A DNA stretch of 64,000 nt, from positions 2,294,001 to 2,358,000 of the forward strand of contig JAEHOE010000001.1 in the NCBI GenBank assembly GCA_016858145.1, in the 5' to 3' direction. This document shows, in pieces, positions 47,136 to 59,609 of this stretch (the stretch's first letter is position 1; every line of letters begins with the position of its first letter). The position numbers and the translations under genes were made by a program. The notes below the pieces were generated by a model. It saw only the letters and a list, made by a program, of their open reading frames with translations. It searched no databases and was not told where the DNA came from. The stretch comes from Edaphochlamys debaryana (lineage: Eukaryota > Chlorophyta > Chlorophyceae > Chlamydomonadales).

Positions 47136-49075
47136 CTAGGCACTGAACAGCGCCGCCAGCAGCTGCACGGTCTGCCCCGGCGAACCCTTCACGACCTCGG
47201 GCAGCTCGCCCAGCTCCACTTCACGGCGGTGCACCAGTGCGCACGCCCTCAACCGAGCCGCTAGCTCCGTGAGGCCGTGCGTGTCCGCCCACACTAGGTC
47301 CGCTAGCACAGTCGACGGTGTCGCGGCCACCGCCAGCTGCTCCGTCAGCGCCGCCACTACCCAGCCCCTGAGCAGCCGCCCGGCCAGCGACGCAGTGGGG
47401 CGCAGGTCGGGCGGCACCGCCAGGCACTCGAGGGAGGTCCGTGGAAGCCCCATCGACATGCAGTACATGTACGACTGCAGGTACGCGAAGGCAGCGGGGT
47501 CTGCGTCTGGGACGCTCGGCTCCATGGCATCCCTCTCGACAAATTCCCCGGACGGCTGCAGCAGCCGGGCAAAGTACTCGGACGTCTCGGAGCCGGCTGC
47601 CAAGACGGAGCGCTGGCATGTGAAGGCCTGCGTCGAGGAGTGGGTAGGCGGCGGGGGCAACGCGCACTGTCACAAGTTCCGTGAGTGCTGTCGTTGGGAC
47701 CACCGAACAGCACATCCAACACGACAACTCCAGACCCATAAATCCGTTCCCTTCTCACCTGGTCCCCCACGCAGATGACCACGGTTCCAGAGAAGGCGGC
47801 CGCCCTGCTGCTGCTGCCGCCCATGCCCTCACCCGGGGTGGCCCACATGCCCATCAGCAGGTGCGTCGTGTCGAAGTCCCCGCCGCTGACGACGACTAGG
47901 TCCTGCCAGGTGGCGATGCCCACTTCACCGCCTGGCAGCAGGATCCCCTGAGGCAGCGCAGGTCCCGGCCGTCGGCAACTAGCAGCCGGCTCCCCGACAC
48001 CGGAAGCAGGGCGCTGGCGTCTGCGAAGTGGGCGGCAATACCGATGCCGTCCACAGACCTGCCTGCTGTCAAGGCGCCCGCGACCAGGCGAAAGCAGCAG
48101 CCCGCCTCCCCACTCTTCTGCGCTTGCTTGCTCGCTGTCGCGTCGGGCTCAGCCCCTGCGTCCACCTTCAAGCGGCCCACGCCAGTAGCCGTGGCGGCCC
48201 ACAGCGTACAGGCCGACGCATCGTATGCAAGGGCCTGCCACTGTCGCCACTGTAGGCCGCCTGCCATGGCGGCTGTGGAGCCGCCCGCCAGCGCCCCTCC
48301 TCGGATTGTCGTCATGTTGCCGCCGCACAGGGTGCGCCCTGGCCGAGGGGCGGTCCCTTGTCCTGGACTCTCTCCGGGGCGAGATCAACGAGTGGGGCAC
48401 ACAGCTGGACGCGGACCCATCCTCTGCGCTCCTCTCCTGCGACTCGGTGGCGGCGGCCCTCCACAGCGCCGCCGCCGCCCTGAGCCGGGAGCTGGAGACG
48501 ACGGCGAGGGCCTAGTTTGGCAGGCGGGACTGGCGTTGTCGACCGGGGCTAGCTGAGCGAGGGGTTTCGCTAGGTGGTTTTGGGCTCCTCGGTGGTCAGT
48601 GTCTCTAGCGTGGGGCGTGGGGTTCGCTGCCGGTGGCTCCTTCCTTCTGGATCCTTTCCTTGTGGTTGTCCTCTGGTTCTTTGCCTGTGCCTCTGCCTGT
48701 TCCCTTTCCTTTCCCTTTGCCTGTTCGGTTGGCCTGATACATGGTGCCTGGGCTGTTGCATGCCTGACGGTGGCTGAACTTCGATCTTGCTACACGGGCC
48801 CCTGTTGTCAGGGTTCCCCGCGCCTCTGCACCCCCTTGCATCGTGTGCATCCGAATGTAAAAAAAATAAAAGGTGTAGAGGCGGCGAATCAGGCCCCCGT
48901 CCGCCACCCACACGCTGCCTCGGCCGTCCGCTGCCAGCGCACGCAGGTGCTGGGAGCTCGCCGCCCTGCCGGCGCCGTCCGCCGTGCCTTGAGCCTGGCT
49001 TGGCTGAAAGGCCCCGAAGAGCTTAGGCCCATTGGGGCAAGAACAACGGCCCCAAAGACAGTCGCGGAGCTTCAT
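47136..49075 (-). CDS. NHL-repeat/BTB-domain protein, apparently frameshifted
   Basis: Minus-strand pieces of a propeller-plus-BTB protein of a type expanded in volvocine algae. From 49075 an ATG opens MKLRDCLWGRC and a first NHL-like repeat (GTADGAG...LAADGRGSVWVADGGLIRRL, to about 48870). A middle piece (about 48260-47950) has YDASACTLWAATATGVGRLK and LVAGALTAGRSVDGIGIAAH. After DGRDLRCL the frame changes near 47948-47961 to LPQGILLPGGEVGIATWQDL, running to VVICVGDQ at 47759. The last exon (47627-47136) holds the BTB core (AFTCQRSVLAAGSETSEYFA, VPDADPAAFAYLQSYMY) and a BACK-like helix region, ending LLAALFSA. BTB proteins often act as Cullin-3 adaptors. The frame change has no GT...AG explanation that I can see, and an opposite-strand coding-like piece lies between the first and middle parts. 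It may be a pseudogene, a sequence error or an incomplete model. Confidence 0.55.
48331..48515 (+). other. Isolated coding-like terminal exon on the plus strand
   Basis: After an acceptor (CCGCACAG) at 48330 the plus strand reads ALAEGRSLVLDSLRGEINEW..., then LLSCDSVAAALHSAAAALSR to ELETTARA and a stop at 48515, with strong GC third positions and an amphipathic-helix look. No upstream plus-strand exon was found. It lies opposite the NHL/BTB gene, in the gap between its first and second pieces, so it may be a displaced fragment of another gene. The family is not recognised. Confidence 0.35.
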
Positions 49076-49912
49076 AATAGGCTCAGGAGCCAAGCTCGAG
49101 AACTAGTTCCCCGCAGTGATCGCAGTAGTCGTTGAGAGGCTGAAGCAAGTGCGTGTATATATCAAATCATGACTGGAAAGCAGCATTGTTACCGCTGTGC
49201 TGCTGCGATGGGCATGGCGTGGGGCGTGGGGCCGGGGGCGGGGGTTTGAGAGTGGCGGGAGTTACCCGCCCATCACCTTGCTCACCGCGGCCTAATACTA
49301 TACTAGATGCACTGACAACTCTGCGAAACAATAGTAGTTGCCGTCGAAACGGTGAAAGCATTGCCGAACGCTGCGACCTGTGACCTGTCGACCGACTTGC
49401 GACAAGCGCATGCTTATATGTTCTAAAGCAACTAGCGCACAGAAAAGTAGCTATTGACAACAACCTAGCGCTGTTTTGTAGTCCTCGCTCGAGGTCGACC
49501 CATCACCGCAATTCGCTACTGCGCGCGTCCGGGGCGAGGGGAAGCAACTCAAGTGCACGCCTGGAAACAACTGGTGTGTACGGGACCTTGCAACGGCGAC
49601 GTCTCCAGCGGGGGGTGCCGAAAACCCGTCAGCGGCAGCGCCAGCCACGGCACATCACCCGGAGCCCCCGCTGCAGCCCAGCGGAGGGATGCTGAGGCGA
49701 TGACAGCAACGCCAGGTGCTTCAACCCCCGCTGGATTGGGTCACCGCAAAGCCTGCTCTCGGCGCTACCCGGAGCTCAGCCACCCTGCAGGTGGATGGAT
49801 GCCCGGGAGCAGTAACAATTTAGAAGGGCCGTTCACCGGCAGCCGGCCGTCCCAAGCTGTCTGGCCGCCACGCTCGTGGCGAGGCAGCCGAGCTCCCTCT
49901 ACACACGGAAGC
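49076..49912. other. Divergent intergenic region (NHL/BTB and GT90)
   Basis: No separate gene supported. The GT90 reading frame stays open upstream of its ATG to about 49553, with in-frame ATGs at 49700 and 49799, but these would place about 40-70 non-hydrophobic residues ahead of the signal sequence, so this is taken as 5' UTR and promoter. Confidence 0.5.
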
Positions 49913-52900
49913 ATGAGAGGGCCGCACCGCCAGCTGCTGGCAGCGCTCCTGCCCACCCTAGTGCTCCTGCTCGCCACGTCCCTGCCGGACCCGGCGGCCG
50001 CCGTGCGGGCCGAGCCCCCGCGGCCGCCTCCCTCCCCACCGCCCTACGCCCTCCAGCTCATGATGGGGCTCTACCCCAACCACGAGTGGACCACCCCCGT
50101 GCTCGCCTCGGATGAGCCCCGAGGCCAGACGTGGGGCCCCAACTCGCGCAACTCCACGCCCCACATCCCCTTCACGCTGGCTGAGTCAGATGAGGACCTC
50201 ATCCAGTTGTACGACGAGAATCTAGAGCTGGATCTGGCGCCCTGGCGGCGGAGGAACCGCAGCGAGGTTACGGTGGTGGGTTCAGGCGGCCGGAGGCTGG
50301 GACCCGCAGCGCATGAGCGGCTGAGCCCAGGCACATCACCCACCCCACCCCACCCCACCCATCCCCGCTGGACCCTGCAGGCCAGGCTGTTTGAGCTGGC
50401 GGAGCGGCTGCCCGGGAAGGCCTCTCAGCGCATGGTGCTCATCAAGGGGGGCCGCCTGGCGCTGCTGATGCAGGTGCGGGGGGGGGGCATTGAGGACGTG
50501 GACAGGGGCTGCCCAGGCGGGTGCGGCTCTAGGGCGAAGAGAGGATCCCATGAGGCCGACAACCGATTTGGAATCCATGCTGCCTTCCTCGTAACCCGTT
50601 CCCCTGTTTGCAGAATTCGAACTCTGGGCCGATGCTGGAGTGCGAAAAGCCGTGTGACCCCGTACTGGACGACCTCATAACGGGTGAGGAGCCTTTCACG
50701 GGTCAGGGTAGCATCTGTCCAAGGAGAGTATCAGAGCCTTGCGAGCGTCAACGTGCCGCTAACCACGTGAGGATTTGTCGCAGACCTGCGGATCTGGGTG
50801 GCCCAGAGCCCCCAGGAGTGGCCGGACGCCGTGTTCTTCCTCAACACAGCGGACACGAGGTAGGCTGGGTAGGGTGGGTGCTCCCCGCGATCCTGGGGAG
50901 GGCTGCGTTTCGTGTCAGGTGGTCGGCGCGTGTCCGCAGTGGTGGGCAGGGAGCTCAGCTGTGCATGGAACCATGGATCCATGCGCTTAGCGTCCAAGCA
51001 CGGGCGCCAGGGGGGGGTGACGGGCCCGTGCTGAAAGCACCCCTCCGCTTGGACCCTGCCCTGCAGCCTGTGCCAGGCGCCCGGTGAGGGCAAAAGGCGC
51101 AGCAAGACCTCCCTGGGGCCCTGCCCGGTGCCGGTGCTGAGCCTGGTTAAGGAGTGGGAGCGGCACAGGTGGGCGCGGCCGGGCGTGGGCGGCGACGTGC
51201 AGGGTACAGGGACGGGTCGCGGGGCAGAGCGTGCTTGCAGGGTCACAAACTGATACAGTCGGCCGTCCGGCTCCTGGGTGCCCCTTGCATGGGCGCACGC
51301 CCCCATGATCTCACCCGGCGGTTGCTCGCTGGCCTTCCCCTGCAGGGATGAGGACATTCTTGTTCCCATTACCGTGGGCATGCACAAGGCCAAGCCACTC
51401 TACTACTTCCCGGTAGGCTGCTCTGGAGCTTTAGAGTGCACGAACAAACACGCAAGCCCAAATGTGGGCCACCCTGGCTATCAGAGACGAACGTCAGGAG
51501 GTTAGCAGCACACAGCTTACACTCTCATCCTGCTTCCTCCCTCCGCAGTGGAAGAAGAAGATTGACCGGGCCATCTTCAGAGGCACCGAGTACTGCCACA
51601 CACGCCAGGTGGGTCAAGGGAAGTGAGGGCCCCCCCCCAGTGCCTCGGCCGCTGGGAGTGCCAACAACCGTTGCCCTGCCCCATGCCCTTCACCCCGCCC
51701 GCACCCCCGTGCAGTACGGCTACGCGCCAGACACGTGCAGCCGCACCTACTTTGCCCACATGACCCACGTGAGGATCACCCGGGAGCAGGACAGGGCGTG
51801 GGCGGGAACGGTACCGGGAATCCCGCGCACAGCTTGCGTACTGACCGATATCCACGGCAGCTAGCATGGCAGCGGCATTGCCGCTCATTGCCAGCAGGGG
51901 CACTCATCCATCCGATGACCCTCCTCCATCCCGGCGCCCTTCCTCCCTCGCCCCCCCCCGCAGCTCAACCCCGACTGGGCCCGCTTCGTTGACGTGGGCA
52001 TGGTGGACAACTACACCACCCGCGCGCCCGACGGCGGGTCGCAGGTCATCCCCGCGCGGGGCTTCGTGCCCATGCCCGAGCTGGCGCGGTTCAGGTCGGC
52101 CAGGGGCGAGCCTTGTCCCGTGTGTGCTGGGCGTTTGGACCTACCGTATGGAGCCCACGCGAGGAAGCCCGGCCGCAGGCCTTTTGCCTTGCTATCTGTC
52201 TGCCCAAACCTGTCAGCTCCGACTTGCTCGCCGATGCACTGCACCTCCGCCTTGCTTGCCTGCCTGCCCGCCCCCCGGAAACCAGGTACACGCTCGCGCT
52301 GGACGGCATCACCGCCTCCTCCCGCCTGGCCCGTCTGCTGTCGCTCAACAGCGTGGTGCTCAAGCAGACGTCGCCCTGGATCGAGTGGTGGGTCGCCGGG
52401 CCCCGTGCAGACCGGAAAGAAGATGAAGCTTGGTGGTGCCCAGGAGTAGTAGTACTAGGAAGCACGGTGCGCCCCCCCGTCTCCCCCGCGTGCCCCTATC
52501 AAGTATCAACGGACCGGACGCCCATCACCGCAGGTACTACCGGTCCCTGGTGCCCGGAACGCACTACCTCAGCTTCTGGAACCACCACCGAACAGACCTG
52601 CTGCAGGTCATCAAGTACGTGCGGCATAAGGTAGGAGGGCGGGGCATGCACATGCGCCCAGCGGGAAAGGGCTGCACGCAAGGGACGAGGCGAGCCGGCA
52701 AGGCGTGGGCCACCTCAGCGCGTTCTACTGTGCATTTTCCTGGCGAGGGTCTTTGCAGAGCTTTATCTGGCCTGCTGCCTGGCCACAACACCCCTCTCCA
52801 ATCCCCGCCGCAGTCCAAGTACCTAGTGGACGTGGCAACTCACGGCCAGGTAGGCAGCCCCCGCTGATCCGATCGGGCAATCCGAGAGACGTGTCACGGG

Positions 52901-53275
52901 GCAGCCTTGCCTGCCTGTCTCGTGCGTGTGACGTGCCCCCCCTAGATGACATTACCTCGCCCATGCCCCATTGCCTGCCAAACAGCAATTCGCTTACCGC
53001 TACCTGCTGCCAAATGCCCGTCGGCTGTACTGGCGGCGGGTTCTGCACGAGTACGTAAAAGTGTTTGCTGACATGGACGAGTACGTAGCAAAGCAGGTAC
53101 GGCGGGGCCTGGGGGAGGATGCTGGCAAGGGAAGAGGAGGGGCAGCGGTTTGTGTGGGATGGCGCCGTCAGCAAGCAGCACGGGTGAAGCCTTGAGACCC
53201 TTGGCGCGGCATGCGCTGAGAAGCAGTCGGAACCGCATGCCCCTGCAGGTTATACCGGCTGGCGCTTCGGCATGA
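49913..53275 (+). CDS. Glycosyltransferase family 90 (CAP10/POGLUT-like)
   Basis: Fourteen exons: 49913-50275, 50381-50473, 50614-50683, 50784-50859, 51067-51168, 51346-51412, 51549-51608, 51715-51768, 51964-52094, 52286-52387, 52534-52630, 52814-52849, 52986-53096 and probably 53249-53275; about 462 residues. A hydrophobic leader (residues 7-23, QLLAALLPTLVLLLATS) precedes the CAP10 domain. Family landmarks are AIFRGTEYC, YTLALDGITASSRLARLLSL, SVVLKQTSPWIEWYYRSLVP and HYLSFW, with a Tyr/Arg-rich C-terminal helix (RRLYWRRVLHEYVKVF). GT90 enzymes transfer glucose or xylose to glycoproteins or wall glycans in the ER/Golgi lumen. The last exon is short (VIPAGASA); reading on from exon 13 instead would stop at 53195. 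The donor of exon 1 could also be three bases earlier. It lies inside the histone inverted repeat, 8.7 kb from GT47-D. Confidence 0.87.
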
Positions 53276-53481
53276 TGTCGGACAGAGTGCAGGAAACACG
53301 GCGGAGTGAAGTCCGTCATGCAGGGACATCGAAAGGCACCGCTTGTCAGGCGGCAAAGCCGAGTGCGCGCCGGAGCAGCCAGGTGCTTGCAGCGGGTGGT
53401 GGAGACGCTCTACCTGCCCGCAGTCGGCTGTGGTGTATCACGTTGCTATGTCGTGCCGCGTCGCCGGGAGGGCGGCTGCTC

Positions 53482-53486
53482 TGTAA
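53482..53486 (+). terminator. TGTAA poly(A) signal of the GT90 gene
   Basis: TGTAA about 207 bases after the proposed stop codon, the only one before the histone stem-loop at 53700. Confidence 0.55.
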
Positions 53487-53699
53487 GGATGAGTGCATTA
53501 CCGACTGGTGGTGGGCCCGTGGGAGCGGCGCGTGCGGCTGTTGCGACCTTCTTGGCGGCCGGGGGCTCAGTTATGAGGCAGGTCGTAGCCTCGTAGCGTC
53601 GTAGGCGGACCTACCGACGGATAGTCCTTGGTCATCCGGATGGGTTATGGGAGAGGCACGCCACCTCATCCCTAGGTTAAATGCCAGTCAAGGAGTGGT

Positions 53700-53715
53700 G
53701 GTGTTGAGAAACACC
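53700..53715 (-). terminator. Histone 3' stem-loop (H4, second copy)
   Basis: On the minus strand GGTGTT-TCTC-AACACC, at the same distance from the stop codon as in the first H4 copy. Confidence 0.9.
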
Positions 53716-53815
53716 GGGTTGTGCTTGTTTGTTGGCGTGTGCGGCGAGGGGGCAGGCGTGTGGAGCCAGACTCCCCAGCCCCCACACGCGGGCAGGCACT
53801 GAAGGGCCCGCCCGC

Positions 53816-54818
<1,003 letters not shown>

Positions 54819-54907
54819 GCGTGCTTTGCTGGAGCTGGGGGGCTAGGGCCTGGGGATAACCCCTCCGCCCCGCCGCCGCCCCCTGGCCTGCGCCACCCAA
54901 ACAACCC

Positions 54908-54923
54908 GGTGTTTCTCAACACC
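54908..54923 (+). terminator. Histone 3' stem-loop (H3, second copy)
   Basis: GGTGTT-TCTC-AACACC, preceded by CAACCC as in the other copies, 90 bases after the H3 stop. Confidence 0.9.
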
Positions 54924-57123
54924 ACCATCATGTGACATTGCATGCCTGGGTCTGGGAGGCGAACGGTTGTTGGCGGGGGCCTAGGCTTGGGCGGCGAAGA
55001 GGGCCATGACAACAGCCTTGGGGTCTCCTTGCCCACTGTCTGCCTTGAGGAAATGAATGGGGTGGCTGAATGCCCAGCTGGTCCACGGCCTTCGCCTGGC
55101 TCCGCTGCTGACGTAAGCGCCCTCACCGCCGGGCACCGCACGGACGCCTGTGACGGTCTCCCGGCCGGGCCCATCGGTGCCGCCTCGGGGCAACTGGCTT
55201 GCGCAACGCTGCGCTTCTGCCTTCTCCGGGGTCCCTCCTGCTCCTCCCCCTACCCCGCCCACTGACGCCGCCCCTGTTCCTCCCCCTGGCTAGCTCGGAA
55301 CCCAGGGACCCATCCTCCAAGCTGCGGCTGGAGGCATTGGACTACGCGGAGACTGCCGGTAGTTGAGGAGCTGTGCTGCGCTTCGGGCGGACCTCCGCGG
55401 CTCCATCCCGTCGGCGGCCGCGCGCAGCACCGAGCCCCGCTGCTGCCACCTCTGCGCTCGGCAGCCCTGGGTCGTCCGCTGCCATCTCTGCCGGGCGACA
55501 CGGGGGCTGCCCTTGGTGGCCGCTTCGCGCTGCTGACAACGCCTCACCCGCTGCCGTGCCCCAAGCCGCTGCCTGGCTGAGTGCCTGCCCCAGCACAGGT
55601 TCTTGCATCCACCCTGGCCATGGCGCGGGCGGCGCCGCAGCTGGGGGCGGGGGGGGGGGGGGGGGCGGTGTTGCAAGATGAGGAGGAGGTTCCCGTAGCC
55701 ATAGCTGCGGGTGGATCCGGCCGGCTATGTCCAGGCTGCGGCGCTTAAACGCCGGACATGCGCATCACCTCGTGTGGTGCGGGGTCCAAACGGACGGCCG
55801 GGTGCGAAGCCTGCATGCCGTGTTGCGAACTGGTGTTGGAGAGGGGTTGAGGGCTCCACGGAGCCAGACTCGAACATTGGACCCCCTTGGGGGGACACGG
55901 GGCTCGGCCCTTCTCCTGCCTTCGGGCAGCCACCCTTGTCGCCTCCACCTGACGCGCCTGCTCCTGCCACTCCCGCACGACCTGCCCTGCCCCTCACGAT
56001 GCCGGGTCCCACGGCGATGCCCCTCGCTCTGCTCACCTCGCGTGTCATGCCAGCCAGACCTGTCTGGCCGTCGCCCAAGCCGCTCTGCTGCGCGCTCTGA
56101 GATAGAGAGACTCTGCTGAGAACCCAAGGACCCCACACGGAGCTCAAGATGGTAGCACCCTACTCTGGCCTGGCTGGCAAGCCAAGGGGGGGGGCAAGGG
56201 CTCGGGGCAAGGGGCGGCAGGCACTGTCGCACTGAGCCGTGTACTGTGGGCGATATGTCGAGCAGGGCTGTAGCGTGTTGACCATCGTGATGCCCGGAAC
56301 CGGGGAAGGTGTGCGACTGGCAATCCCGAGGGTCTAGGCGCTGAACGTCCGTATCATGCAGCAGCTTAGGGAAGTGGGAGGCTACAGAGAGGCTACAACA
56401 TACCTGCGGCTTGGGGGAGGGGGCGAGTCCCGGTAGCAGGCGAGTGCTGCGGGTTGCATACGTCGACACACGAACCCTCACGAATGGCGGGGGCCAAGAT
56501 CGGCCAGGAGGGGGGCAGCGCGGGCCACCCGTCCTACACGGAATGAAGCGCTGGACTCCCTCCCAACCCTCTTCCCACCAACGAGTGGCAGAGGCCGGTA
56601 AACATGCAAACGGTGAGGTGAGGGGGCAGCAGTTCCGCGTCGCGTGCCGCGATGAGGTGCCGTGCTCGATGGACTAGCGACAGGACCACGCACGATTGAC
56701 CATACACGGGACAGGCACACTTACCGTCTTATGTTTGACAACAAGGGCTAATTGTTTCACACATAGCCTCACAGAGTGACTTGTTACGAAGACAGCGACC
56801 GGCGACCCGCGACCCGCCTTCCCCGCCAACACGGCCTGGGCATCCAGCCTTGGACTCACCGACTTGAGTTATTGTAAAGCTGCTCATAGTCTTTGGAGCG
56901 GGTGTCTCCTTCTCACATCCTGACCAGCACGTAGCATCCGCTGACGCGGCCTTCTTAAGCAAGGTGCGCGAGTGCGGACGAGGTTGCACGGGCTGCGTAG
57001 TGGGGACTGCAGAGCCACGGGAGCCCCACCCTCGGCTGCCGGGGCCGGCCTGGGCCATTGCCATCCCCGCCGGTTACAGCCTGCGACTTCCTTCCCCCCC
57101 GTGACCTCCTCCCAGCCGTAACC
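54924..57123. other. Unresolved stretch with coding-like fragments on both strands
   Basis: No complete gene could be built. On the plus strand, after an acceptor near 55290, SSEPRDPSSKLRLEALDYAE (to about 55366) looks coding. So does a piece after the acceptor at about 55598 that reads VLASTLAMARAAPQL, a Gly run, then DEEEVPVAIAAGGSGRLCPG and CGA before a stop near 55750; the two might belong to one gene. On the minus strand, 55608-55342 is open with helix-like sequence (AEMAADDPGLPSAEVAAAG). About 55,649-55,670 contains an unbroken run of at least 16 G. The interval 56,100-57,120 shows nothing supported. Confidence 0.3.
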
Positions 57124-59541
57124 ATGGCCTGGGGTCCGATGAGGATCGCCATGGCATTGCCCCTCATCAACTTCTTGGCCCAGGTGAGTGGGGCGTGGCG
57201 CAGGCCCTGTGACCTCCTCCCGGGACGCAGCACGGGTAGCAACACGCCTGCCACGTGGGGACAGACCCAGGCCAGACAACCGCCTCACTTAGTCCCCGCC
57301 GTCACCTCTTGGCCCCTTCTCCCCAGTTCCTTCTTGCCAACCCCGACTATGAGGCGACCACAGCGCTGCTGTCCACGCTGGGCCTCATCAGCGCACTGCT
57401 GCTGGCCGTGGTACTGGCGCTGCCCGGAACGGTGGGTCGCAGGCAGAGGCTAGGGAGCAAACCCCGCAGCTTACAGCTTATGATGCCGGCGCTCCTGCTA
57501 GGACGGGCACCAGAATCAACATGGGGACGGCCTCACAGCCCCGTGTGCCCTCGGTCCCGGTCCCCCGCGACGCCCCTCCTACTGTCTGCCCAACGCTGCG
57601 CCATGCGTCCCCGGAGCTCTAACGGAGCGAGAGTTGGTTGACCGCGTGTAACTCTCTCCCACGCCACGCCCACCCACCGCAGGTGTCCTATGACGAGCTG
57701 GTGGCGGCGGACGCTCGCTTCGGCTACCCGGACGACACCAGCCCCACCTACTCGGCAGAGGCGGCCGCATGTGCGTGGGCCTGCCTGCCTGCAGCGGGGG
57801 TGGTGGATTGGCGGAGCGCGACGGTGTGGGAGCAGCAGGCCAACGCGGGGAGCGGGAAGCTTGAGATCGGGCGTGGGTGGTGCGGACGCAGGCCGCTGGG
57901 TGCTGCTAGGCGCGCTGCTCCATCCCCCCGCCGTCCTGGCCCCTTGCAGTGCTCCACCCCGCCCCGCCCGGCTCCCCTCCCCTGCAGGGTGGCGGGCACA
58001 CGGAAAGAAGGCGGTGGAGGAGCGCCACTCGCCCGGGTTCGCGTTCGGAGCGCTGGCCACCGTTAGCGGCTGGCTGCTGACGGTGTCACTGCTGACCGTG
58101 GTGGTGCAATGTGGGTCGGGGGGCGGTGGGGAAGGCGCGGAGTGGGGAAGGGCCGGCGCGCCAGCGGGGCTGGGCCGGGCCGGAGCCCGCTTGAACTAAG
58201 AAGGCCTGGCTTCTCACTGTCCCTTGCCTTCCCTCCGTCATCCTGCCGCAGACATGTACCTGGGCTGCGCAAAGAGCATTGCCGAGCGCCTCGACCCGCG
58301 TAAGCTGCTGCGACCGCGTTTGCCTCCCTCCTCCTCGACCAACCGCCACATGCGTCCGGCCACCGGCCACCCCTGGCTTGGCTCATGCAGTCAGGCTCCC
58401 CCATACCCATTGCTGTGCCTCTCGCCCTGCCCACACCCTCCGGCCACCTGGCGCTTGCCGTCCCAATCACATTGACGCAACTCCCACATCTGCCCCTGCA
58501 GATGTGTTCATGCGGCTGTACCACAAGTGGAATCGCTGGGTGTTCATCGCTGTCTTCTCATCCATGTGGGTCGGGGGGGAGGGAGGGCGCACCAGGAGAC
58601 CGTTGGGGACACAGGGCCAAGGTGAGCCCCAGGCTGAGCGGCATCTACAGAGAGTTACAGCCTTGCGCTGCAGTCTTGGCCCCCCTGTGCTGCTAGCTGG
58701 CACGGAACGCAACGAACGGCTTTCCCATGTTGAAACCGGTAGCCCGTCACCCTGCGACTGTGGCCTCCCTGGCGCGCCTGTCCCGAGGCAGTCCCGGTGT
58801 ACCGGTATCACCAGCGACGCCCCTTCTCCATGCCCACTCGTCCCTTGCTCCTCGGCCTGTTCGCCTTCCGTTTCAGCGTCATTGGCACGGGCTGCTTCTT
58901 CATGTCCATGTACTACATGGTGATCGTAAAGTGGCCCGACTACGCGTGAGTGCGCTGAGGGCTGGGCATGGGCTGCCGAGAGGCTGAGCAATTCTTTGGG
59001 TCTGGTGTGAAAGCAACCAGACAACAGAACGCGAGATGACCCTGCTCATGTGCTTTCCCGCAGCGTGTACGGCCCCGGCAAGCAGTACGGCGGCCAGGTG
59101 TACCGCCCCCTGTACCTGTTCGTCATCGCCATCCCGGTCTTTGTCGGCATCGCCGGCCTCTTCGCCGGCCTGTCCCAGGTGCGCCATCCTGGCCCGGCCC
59201 AAGCGCCAAGGGCTCGGCTCGTGCTGCCCGCTCCGGCGCGCGCATGAGCTCTACTTACGGCCTTCGCATATCGCTAAGCGGGCGGAATCTGACCTGCCCC
59301 ACTTTCCCCTTCGCCCTACCCCGGGCCCCTCCTTGCCGTACGAGTGCAGTACGAGCTGTACGCCGAGTCTCTCAAGGTCAACAACGCAGTGGCGGACGAC
59401 GGAGGCAGCCCCAAGCAGCAGCCGGAGGGCAAGGGCGTTGACACGGCGGCGCCCAGCATCGGCCGCTCCTCATCGGGGCGGAGCGAGGACGAGGGCATGG
59501 GCAAGGAGGGGCTGCGACTGCGGCCTCAGCTGGATGGTTAG
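57124..59541 (+). CDS. Membrane protein with four predicted helices, function unknown
   Basis: Nine exons: 57124-57183, 57327-57431, 57683-57770, 57988-58110, 58252-58299, 58502-58565, 58877-58945, 59064-59178 and 59350-59541; 287 residues, phases consistent. The start has a strong context (ACCATGG). Hydrophobic segments: about 36-53 (LGLISALLLAVVLALPG, preceded by a shorter one at 8-23), 100-125 (FGALATVSGWLLTVSLLTVV), 150-178 (VFIAVFSSIVIGTGCFFMSM then YYMVIV) and 196-221 (YLFVIAIPVFVGIAGLFAGL). Loops include FGYPDDTSPTY and YGPGKQYGGQVYRPL. The last 60 residues are a hydrophilic Ser/Gly/Glu-rich tail, probably cytosolic. I recognise no family. The spacing of the helices could fit a small channel or scaffold, but there is no residue evidence for either. 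A TGTAA follows at 59605-59609. Confidence 0.75.
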
Positions 59542-59604
59542 GCGCCTGCTGGGCAGGCGGCGGCTTGGTTGACGCCACAGCCGGCTGCATCCCCCGGGAG
59601 ACAC

Positions 59605-59609
59605 TGTAA
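59605..59609 (+). terminator. TGTAA poly(A) signal of the four-helix protein gene
   Basis: TGTAA 64 bases after the stop codon at 59541. Confidence 0.5.

Noticed and set aside
49553..49912. Longer GT90 N-terminus in the open frame upstream
   Set aside because: It would bury the hydrophobic leader behind about 40-70 polar residues, and its first codon is GTG.
52971..53195. Alternative GT90 end by reading through exon 13
   Set aside because: Possible, but a good GTACGG donor and a TGCAG acceptor to a short last exon exist; the read-through tail is Gly/Arg-rich without family similarity. Kept as a minor alternative in the entry.
55649..55670. Long G run as a telomere or origin signal
   Set aside because: It is a single homopolymer run inside unresolved sequence, without the repeat unit of algal telomeres.
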